64,000 nt of DNA from assembly GCA_028281105.1 (NCBI GenBank), contig JANQKQ010000061.1, positions 18,538 through 82,537 on the forward strand, given 5' to 3'. This DNA is from Rhizobiaceae bacterium (GTDB lineage Bacteria > Pseudomonadota > Alphaproteobacteria > Rhizobiales > Rhizobiaceae). This document shows positions 58,615 to 64,000 of the stretch, one piece after another. The position numbers were made by a program, and so were the translations under genes. The notes beneath the pieces are model-generated. The model worked only from the letters and a program-made list of their open reading frames with translations, had not been told where the DNA came from and made no database searches. The stretch's first letter is position 1. Each line of letters starts with the position of its first letter.

Positions 58615-59082
58615 ATGCAGCTTGAGTATTTTCAGATGATCGACCGCATTTCGTCGGTCGATCTGGACAATCGGGTTTTGCTCGCCAATTCGACCGTGCC
58701 CGACGCCAGCACGGTGTTCGAGGGCCACTTTCCCGGCCATCCGCTGGTGCCGGGCGTGCTGATGATCGAGACCATGGCCCAGGCGTCCGGCATCCTGATC
58801 ATGCACACGATCGACTTCGCCAAAATCCCGTTGCTGGCCGGCGTCAAGGAAGGCAAGTTGCGCGATTTCGTCGGCCCGCGCACCGAACTCGACATCCGCG
58901 CCGACATCGAGCACGAGGGCTCCGGCTTCGCGGTCACCAGGGCCGAGATACGCTCGCACGGCAAGCGCATCGCCAACGCGCAGCTCACCTTCACCATCAT
59001 GCCGTTCCCCGCCGAGGGGCTGCGCGATGAAATCCTGTCCCAGGTCAATGCGATGAAAGTCGCGCTCGAAGACGCGGATTGA
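58615..59082 (+). CDS. fabZXL: 3-hydroxyacyl-ACP dehydratase of the VLCFA pathway
   Basis: A 155-residue hotdog-fold dehydratase. The catalytic histidine is residue 38 in FEGHFPGHPLVPGVLMIETMAQASG and the glutamate is residue 52. Compared with FabZ it has the same core but a distinct tail (AEGLRDEILSQVNAMKVALEDAD). It removes water from the 3-hydroxyacyl-AcpXL intermediate in each elongation round. It starts 42 bases after acpXL and is followed by two ketosynthase genes. Confidence 0.92.
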   Translation: MQLEYFQMIDRISSVDLDNRVLLANSTVPDASTVFEGHFPGHPLVPGVLMIETMAQASGILIMHTIDFAKIPLLAGVKEGKLRDFVGPRTELDIRADIEHEGSGFAVTRAEIRSHGKRIANAQLTFTIMPFPAEGLRDEILSQVNAMKVALEDAD

Positions 59083-59186
59083 TCGGTGTTTGCGCGCCGA
59101 TGCGTGGAATTATCGCTGGCATTGGACCGCAAATCCGCTAGAAGAATGACCCTCCCTCAAGCCCGCCATCCACGGACCCCGACCCC

Positions 59187-60383
59187 ATGAACAAGCAAGC
59201 AAGCGAAGTCTGGATCACCGGGGTCGGCTTGGTCTCGTGCTTCGGCGAGGGCGCCGAGCACCATTGGAACGTGTTGTCGGGCGACAAGGCGCCCGCACCG
59301 ATCCGCGACTGCGAGCGGTTCGCGCCCTACTGCGTCCATCCCCTGCCCGAAATCGACTGGTCGGCGCAGATCCCGCGCCGCGGCGACCAGCGCCAGATGG
59401 AGAACTGGCAGCGGCTGGGCACCTACACCGCCGGGCTGGCCCTGGACGATGCCGGCGTCAAGGAAGACGAGGACCTGATTTCGACCATGGATCTGGTGGT
59501 GGCCGCCGGCGGCGGCGAGCGCGACATCGAGACCGACAACTCGATCATGAACGACGCGACGTCGCGCAACGACCGCGACCATCTGCTGCTCGAACGCCTG
59601 CCCAACGACCTGCGCCCCACCCTGTTCCTGGCCCAGCTCTCCAACCTGCTGGCCGGCAACATTTCCATCGTCCACAAGGTGACCGGCTCGTCGCGCACCT
59701 ATATGGGCGAGGAAAACGCCGGGATCACCGCGATCGAGAACGCCGCGGCGCGCATCGCCGCCGGCCAGTCCACCCACGCGCTGGTGGGCGGCTCCTACAA
59801 CGCCGAACGCCCCGATCTGCTGCTGTCGATGGAGTTGAACCATCTGCTGGCGCGCGATTCCAACGCGCCGGTCTGGGCCAGGCAGGAAGCCGGCGGCGGC
59901 GTGATCTGCGGCACCGCCGGGGCGTTCCTGGTGCTGGAGGCGGCCGATTTCGCCCGCGCGCGCGGCGCCAAATGCTATGCGAAGATCGCGTCGATCAAGT
60001 CCGATCTGGGCAGCCGCGAGGAAGCGGCCACGCACACGCGCATCGCAGCGATGTTCGACGAGACCGTTGGCGAACGCACCATCGACGCGGTGATCTCGGG
60101 CGCCGCCGGCTCAGCCCCCATCACTGCGCTCGAACTGGCCGCGCTGCGCGAGCGCTTCGGCGCCGACATGCCGATCCGCGCGTTCACCTCGCTCACCGGC
60201 CATCCGCTGGAAGCCAATTTCCCCCTTGGCGTGGCGCTTGCCGCCCTTGCCTTGAAAAATCACCATTTCTATCCTCCATTCGAACAAGCCGAGACCGCTG
60301 CCGATCGACAGCCTGCTTCCATCCTGGTCACCGCGTTCGGTTCATGGAAGGGCGAAGGCGTTGCAGTGGTCGAGGCCGTATAG
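59187..60383 (+). CDS. fabF2XL: Ketosynthase-like subunit lacking the catalytic cysteine
   Basis: A 398-residue beta-ketoacyl-ACP synthase fold protein. When its helix TAIENAAARIAAGQSTHALVGG is aligned to that of the next gene, the cysteine position is occupied by glutamate (about residue 176, in TYMGEENAG). The first catalytic histidine region NAHGT is replaced by SGAAGSAP (about 304-311). The second histidine is kept in TSLTGHPLEAN (339). It therefore cannot work as a normal condensing enzyme and probably acts as a chain-length-factor-like partner or decarboxylase beside FabF1XL. The gene order matches rhizobial VLCFA loci. The reading frame is intact. Confidence 0.9.
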   Translation: MNKQASEVWITGVGLVSCFGEGAEHHWNVLSGDKAPAPIRDCERFAPYCVHPLPEIDWSAQIPRRGDQRQMENWQRLGTYTAGLALDDAGVKEDEDLISTMDLVVAAGGGERDIETDNSIMNDATSRNDRDHLLLERLPNDLRPTLFLAQLSNLLAGNISIVHKVTGSSRTYMGEENAGITAIENAAARIAAGQSTHALVGGSYNAERPDLLLSMELNHLLARDSNAPVWARQEAGGGVICGTAGAFLVLEAADFARARGAKCYAKIASIKSDLGSREEAATHTRIAAMFDETVGERTIDAVISGAAGSAPITALELAALRERFGADMPIRAFTSLTGHPLEANFPLGVALAALALKNHHFYPPFEQAETAADRQPASILVTAFGSWKGEGVAVVEAV

Positions 60384-60401
60384 GCCGCAGCGGAGGTAGC
60401 C

Positions 60402-61679
60402 ATGTCCAAGCAATATCAAGATCATCTGGGCCGACCGATCATCGTCGTCACCGGCATGGGGGTCGTCACCTCGCTAGGCCGAGGCAAGGACGACAACTGG
60501 GCGGCGCTGACGTCTGGCACATCGGGCATCCGCAAGATCAGCCGTTTCCCGACCGACGGCCTCAACACCGAGATCGCCGGAACGGTGGACTTCATGAACG
60601 CTGAGGAGGTCTCCGCGCCGGCAATCTCCTACGCCATGGCGGACGCCACCACCGAAGAAGCGATGAGCCAGGCCGGCTTCGGCCGCGACGGCTTTCCCGG
60701 CCCGCTCTACTTCGCCGCCCCCCCTGTGGAACTGGAGTGGCAGCACCGGTTCGCGTTGATGGAGGAGCAGACCCAGGGCGAACCGGGCTATGACCGGCTG
60801 CACCGTTCCGCCCGCGCCGACAAGCACGAGAACATGCATTCGCTCATCCAGCTCGGCACCATCGCCTACCGGATAGCCGACAACTACGGCACCAAGGGCC
60901 TGCCGATCTCGCTTTCGACCGCCTGCGCCTCGGGCGCCACCGCGATCCAGCAGGGCATCGAGGCAATCCGCCGCGGCGATACGCAGGCCGCTCTGTGCGT
61001 GGCCTCCGACGGTTCGGTAACCTGCGAGGGACTGATCCGCTTTTCGCTATTGTCCGCGCTCACCACCCAGAACGAAAAGCCCGAGAAGGCTTCCAAGCCG
61101 TTCTCCAAGGACCGAGACGGCTTCGTCATGTCGGAGGGCTCCGCCGCCCTGGTGCTGGAGACCCTCGAGCATGCGAAGAACCGTGGCGCCAGGATCCTGG
61201 GCACCGTCATGGGCGTCGGCGAAAAGGCCGACAAGTTCCACCGCACCCGTTCCAGCCCCGATGGCGTGCCGGTGATCACCGCCATGCGCGAAGGGCTGGC
61301 CGATGCGGGCCTGGAAGACAAGCCGGTCGACTATATCAACGCCCACGGCACCTCGACGCCGGAGAACGACCGCATGGAGTATAACTCACTCAAGGCGATC
61401 TTCGGCGATGCCATCGAGTCGATCCCGATCTCGTCGAATAAGTCGATGATCGGCCACACTTTGACGGCCGGTGGCGCGGTCGAAGCGGTGTTCTCGTTCC
61501 TGACCATGCAGACCGGCACGATCCCGCCGACGATCAATTATGACAATCCCGACCCCGACATCCCGCTCGACGTGGTGCCCAACGTCAAGCGCGACGCCCA
61601 GGTGAACACGGTGTTGTCCAACTCGTTCGGCTTCGGCGGCCAGAACGCTTGTCTCGTCCTGGGTGCGGATGTCGCGTGA
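60402..61679 (+). CDS. fabF1XL: Beta-ketoacyl-ACP synthase, active subunit of the VLCFA pathway
   Basis: A 425-residue condensing enzyme with a complete active site: Cys175 in LSTACASGATAI, His315 in INAHGTSTPEND, Lys347 and His352 in SSNKSMIGHTLTAGGAVEAV. The C-terminal LSNSFGFGGQNACLVLG is the usual glycine-rich gate loop. It elongates acyl-AcpXL towards 28 carbons. It begins 18 bases after the cysteine-less paralogue, so the two are made together, and it has a longer segment around LYFAAPPVELEWQHRFALMEE that may contact the partner. Confidence 0.93.
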   Translation: MSKQYQDHLGRPIIVVTGMGVVTSLGRGKDDNWAALTSGTSGIRKISRFPTDGLNTEIAGTVDFMNAEEVSAPAISYAMADATTEEAMSQAGFGRDGFPGPLYFAAPPVELEWQHRFALMEEQTQGEPGYDRLHRSARADKHENMHSLIQLGTIAYRIADNYGTKGLPISLSTACASGATAIQQGIEAIRRGDTQAALCVASDGSVTCEGLIRFSLLSALTTQNEKPEKASKPFSKDRDGFVMSEGSAALVLETLEHAKNRGARILGTVMGVGEKADKFHRTRSSPDGVPVITAMREGLADAGLEDKPVDYINAHGTSTPENDRMEYNSLKAIFGDAIESIPISSNKSMIGHTLTAGGAVEAVFSFLTMQTGTIPPTINYDNPDPDIPLDVVPNVKRDAQVNTVLSNSFGFGGQNACLVLGADVA

Positions 61680-61721
61680 GCCGCCGGTAACGTTTCCGCT
61701 TCTATTCAAAAAGGCCAGCCG

Positions 61722-62753
61722 GTGCGCGCACTGCAACTGATATCCGACCGCAAGGTCGAGGTGACCGAGATCGACCCCCCGCCGCCGCCGGGCGAAGGCG
61801 AGGTGCAGTTGAAGATCCGCGTCGTCGCCCTCAACCATATCGACGTATGGGGTTGGCGCGGCATGGCGTTCGCCAGGCGCAAGCTGCCGATGACCGTCGG
61901 CGCGGAAGCAAGTGCTGAAGTAGCTGCGCTGGGTCCCGGGGTCAGCGGCCTCAAAACCGGCCAACTGGTCTCCATCTACGGCGCACCCACCTGCGGCACC
62001 TGCCGGGCCTGCCGGGAGGGCCGCGACAACGCCTGCGAGCACCCGGCCGGCGTACACGGCTTCCATCTGGACGGCTACGCCCGCGATCTCGCCAACATGC
62101 CCGCGCGCAACCTGGTCCCCGCCCCCGTCGGCGTCGACGATATCGGCGCCGCGCTCGCCCCGGTCACTTTCGGCACCTGCGAGCACATGCTGTTCGACAA
62201 CGCGAAATTGGAAAGCGGCGAGACGGTGCTCATCCACGCCGGCGGCTCCGGCATCGGTTCGGCCGCCATCCAGCTCGCCAAGGGTATCGGCTGTACTGTG
62301 ATCACCACCGTCGGATCGGACGACAAGATCGAGCGTTGCCATGAACTGGGCGCCGATCACGTGATCAACTACCGCCAGGACCGGTTCGAGGGCGCGGTGC
62401 GCAAGATCACCAAGAAGCGCGGCGTCGATGTGGTTTTCGAACATGTGGGCAAGGACACCTGGGCTGGTTCCATGCTGTCGATGCGGCGCGGCGGCCGGCT
62501 GGTGACCTGCGGCTCCACATCGGGTGTGTCGGCCGACACCAACCTGATGATGCTGTTCCAGCAACAATTGCGACTGATCGGCTCCTTCGGCTGCCGCATG
62601 GGCAACATGGTCGACGCCATGGAAAAGATGGCCAGAGGCATCGTGCGGCCCGTGGTCGACACCGAGCTCGAGTTTGGCGACCTCGCCCCCGCCCTGGAGC
62701 GCATGGAGGCGCGCCGGGTGTTCGGCAAGATCGTCATGCGGGTAAACGGCTGA
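61722..62753 (+). CDS. adh2XL: Zinc-type alcohol dehydrogenase of the VLCFA cluster
   Basis: A 343-residue medium-chain dehydrogenase/reductase. The structural zinc cysteines are in YGAPTCGTCRACREGRDNACEHPAG and the nucleotide motif is HAGGSGIGSAAIQLAKGIGCTVITT. The catalytic-zinc cysteine position is not obvious (ALNHIDVWGWRGM replaces the usual C-H-S), so it may be of the quinone oxidoreductase or enoyl reductase type. In the rhizobial locus it is thought to act in chain reduction or 27-hydroxylation; its reaction is not proved. The GTG start follows fabF1XL by 42 bases. Confidence 0.85.
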   Translation: MRALQLISDRKVEVTEIDPPPPPGEGEVQLKIRVVALNHIDVWGWRGMAFARRKLPMTVGAEASAEVAALGPGVSGLKTGQLVSIYGAPTCGTCRACREGRDNACEHPAGVHGFHLDGYARDLANMPARNLVPAPVGVDDIGAALAPVTFGTCEHMLFDNAKLESGETVLIHAGGSGIGSAAIQLAKGIGCTVITTVGSDDKIERCHELGADHVINYRQDRFEGAVRKITKKRGVDVVFEHVGKDTWAGSMLSMRRGGRLVTCGSTSGVSADTNLMMLFQQQLRLIGSFGCRMGNMVDAMEKMARGIVRPVVDTELEFGDLAPALERMEARRVFGKIVMRVNG

Positions 62754-62769
62754 GGTCCGACGAACGCCC

Positions 62770-63723
62770 GTGCGCTTGTTCCTGACCCGCATCGTCATCG
62801 CGCTACGCATCGCGCGCGACTGGTTTGTGGCGCGATCGTTCTTCGCCGTGATGAGCCTGCTGCAACGCTTTCCCGCCGACAAGGCCATCGACACGATCGA
62901 ACGATGGGGCCGTGCGCTTGGAATGCGCTATCCGCGCACCGCGCGCGCGCGTGAAAATCTCCAGGCGGCCTTTCCGGACAAATCGCCGGCCCAGATCGAG
63001 CAAATCCTTCGCGACATGTGGGGAAACCTGGCGCGCACGGCGGCCGAATACGCCTATCTCGATCAGATCTTCGACTTCGACGACTCCAACCCCGACGCGG
63101 GCCGGTTCGAGGTGGTGGGCATCGAGAATTTCGCCGAGCTGATCGAACTCGACGGCCCGGCGATCTGCTTCACCGGCCACACGGGAAACTGGGAACTGCT
63201 TCCCGTAGGCGCGGCCGCCTACGGGCTCAACATCACCGCCCTGTTCCGCCCGCCCAACAACCGGTTCATCGCCGAGCGCGTATTGGCGGCGCGCACCACC
63301 CGCTCGGGCCATCTGGTGCCGTCGAAGGCGGGGGCGGCCTGGGCGCTGTCGGGCATCATGGAGCAAGGCGGCAAGGTCGGGCTTTTGGTCGACCAGTACT
63401 ACCGGCGCGGCGTGCCGGTCGAGTTCTTCGGACGCAAGACCCTGGCCAACCCGCTGTTGGGCAAGCTGGTGCGCCAGTTCGACTGCCCCGTCTATCCTGC
63501 GCGCTGCATTCGCCTGCCGGGCGGCCGGTTCCGGCTGGAAATTCAGCCCGCGTTGGAGATCCCGCGCCGGGCCGACGGCTCCGTCGACACCGCCGCCCTC
63601 ACCCAGCGGGTCACGTCGGTGGTCGAAGACTGGGTGCGCGAATATCCCGCCCAGTGGCTGTGGCTGCACAAACGCTGGCAAACCGCCACTCCGGCAGCCC
63701 GCGAACGACCGGGTTCAAGGTAG
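62770..63723 (+). CDS. lpxXL: Lipid A very-long-chain acyltransferase
   Basis: A 317-residue HtrB/LpxL-family acyltransferase. The catalytic HX4E motif is His137-TGNW-Glu142 in CFTGHTGNWELLP. ITALFRPPNNRFIAERVLAARTTRSGHLVPSK and GLLVDQYYRRGVPVEFFGRKTLANPL form the acyl-acceptor site. An N-terminal hydrophobic stretch (RLFLTRIVIALRIARDWFVARSFFAVMSLL) anchors it at the inner membrane. It transfers the C28 chain from AcpXL to the lipid A precursor. The GTG start is 16 bases after the dehydrogenase stop, closing the operon. Confidence 0.93.
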   Translation: MRLFLTRIVIALRIARDWFVARSFFAVMSLLQRFPADKAIDTIERWGRALGMRYPRTARARENLQAAFPDKSPAQIEQILRDMWGNLARTAAEYAYLDQIFDFDDSNPDAGRFEVVGIENFAELIELDGPAICFTGHTGNWELLPVGAAAYGLNITALFRPPNNRFIAERVLAARTTRSGHLVPSKAGAAWALSGIMEQGGKVGLLVDQYYRRGVPVEFFGRKTLANPLLGKLVRQFDCPVYPARCIRLPGGRFRLEIQPALEIPRRADGSVDTAALTQRVTSVVEDWVREYPAQWLWLHKRWQTATPAARERPGSR

Positions 63724-63782
63724 CACCCCAGGTTTCCCGACCTTCGTCTAGATGACGGAGTATAAGGCTGGCTCCGGGCCCA

Positions 63783-63830
63783 CTCTCTCCCCTCCGGGGA
63801 GAGATGTCCCGAAGGGACAGTGAGGGGGAA
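63783..63830. repeat. Second repeat family (CTCTCCC / CCCGAAGGG), copy 2
   Basis: CTCTCCCC-TCC-GGGGAGAG is followed by GTCCC-GAA-GGGAC and AGTGAGGGGGAAGG. It has the same layout as 54181-54229, with paired base changes that preserve both stems. It lies 60 bases after lpxXL and may terminate that operon. The remaining 63831-64000 has no gene I can support. Confidence 0.7.
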
Positions 63831-64000
63831 GGCCACAACCACCATCGTTGCCGTACCAAAAAACTTATCCCCATCCTCTCCACCTCCCGTATCCTCCCTC
63901 TCATCGCCGTCTCACGCGAACGCCATATGGGATCCGTGGCCATGTGGGAGGCGTCGACAGCGGAGCGGTGGAGCACGCATCACGGATGCATCGCCGCCTT

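Noticed and set aside
59187..60383. Frameshift or pseudogene explanation for the missing ketosynthase cysteine
   Set aside because: The frame is intact over 398 codons with good spacing to neighbours, and the substitution lies in an otherwise well-aligned region, so a functional non-condensing subunit is more likely.
63927..64000. Possible gene start running off the right edge (ATG 63927)
   Set aside because: Only 24 codons are visible, with no ribosome site and no recognisable motif; the opposite strand is also open there.

Overview
The window is about 64 kb of GC-rich, densely packed bacterial DNA with short intergenic gaps and many 4-base start/stop overlaps. It looks like chromosome of an alphaproteobacterium of the order Hyphomicrobiales (Rhizobiales), possibly marine or saline. 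The best evidence is the acpXL-fabZXL-fabF2XL-fabF1XL-adh2XL-lpxXL cluster at the right end, which makes the very-long-chain acyl group of rhizobial lipid A. A beta-hydroxyaspartate cycle, TRAP and ABC uptake systems and dispersed alphaproteobacterial palindromic repeats fit as well. I see no tRNA, rRNA, phage, transposase or CRISPR array.

Layout. 1-12.2 kb: a partial EF-G-like GTPase, an M20 deacylase, and a divergent polyamine module of gamma-glutamylpolyamine synthetases, aminotransferase, FAD oxidase and a four-gene ABC importer. 12.3-23.4 kb: a TRAP importer, ferredoxin-type reductase, type II dehydroquinase, an HpsN-like dehydrogenase, an Asp/Glu-type racemase and a CuyA-like lyase, with LacI and LysR regulators. 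This looks like an organosulfonate (DHPS/cysteate) catabolic region. 23.4-25.2 kb: an epoxide hydrolase with a divergent WYL regulator. 25.3-40.2 kb: a sugar/polyol regulon (oxidoreductase, TIM-barrel isomerases, XylA, XylB, enolase-superfamily dehydratase, FadR-type GntR regulator, 2-hydroxyacid dehydrogenase, ABC importer with two different ATPases). Matching TGGT-N3-ACCA palindromes lie before its operons. 40.6-43.9 kb: a TetR-controlled operon of a Tm-1-like (UPF0261) protein, a PEP-hydrolase-like TIM barrel and a cupin, with no known pathway.

44.1-50.8 kb: an M24 peptidase followed by bhcD-bhcC-bhcB-bhcA and divergent bhcR, a complete beta-hydroxyaspartate cycle converting two glyoxylate to oxaloacetate. 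50.9-58.1 kb: a periplasmic copper chaperone, a carbonic anhydrase, a polar amino-acid ABC importer fused operon-style to a dipeptide epimerase, and a D-amino-acid transaminase. 58.3-63.7 kb: the lipid A very-long-chain acyl cluster, in which one of the two ketosynthases has lost its catalytic cysteine.

Together the region is mainly scavenging and catabolism of small organic nitrogen, sulfur and carbon compounds. Each pathway carries its own importer and regulator, and many intergenic gaps hold a clear palindromic operator or an intercistronic hairpin. The region ends in an envelope-biosynthesis locus. Function calls come from reading motifs and recalled family resemblance; no database search was run.
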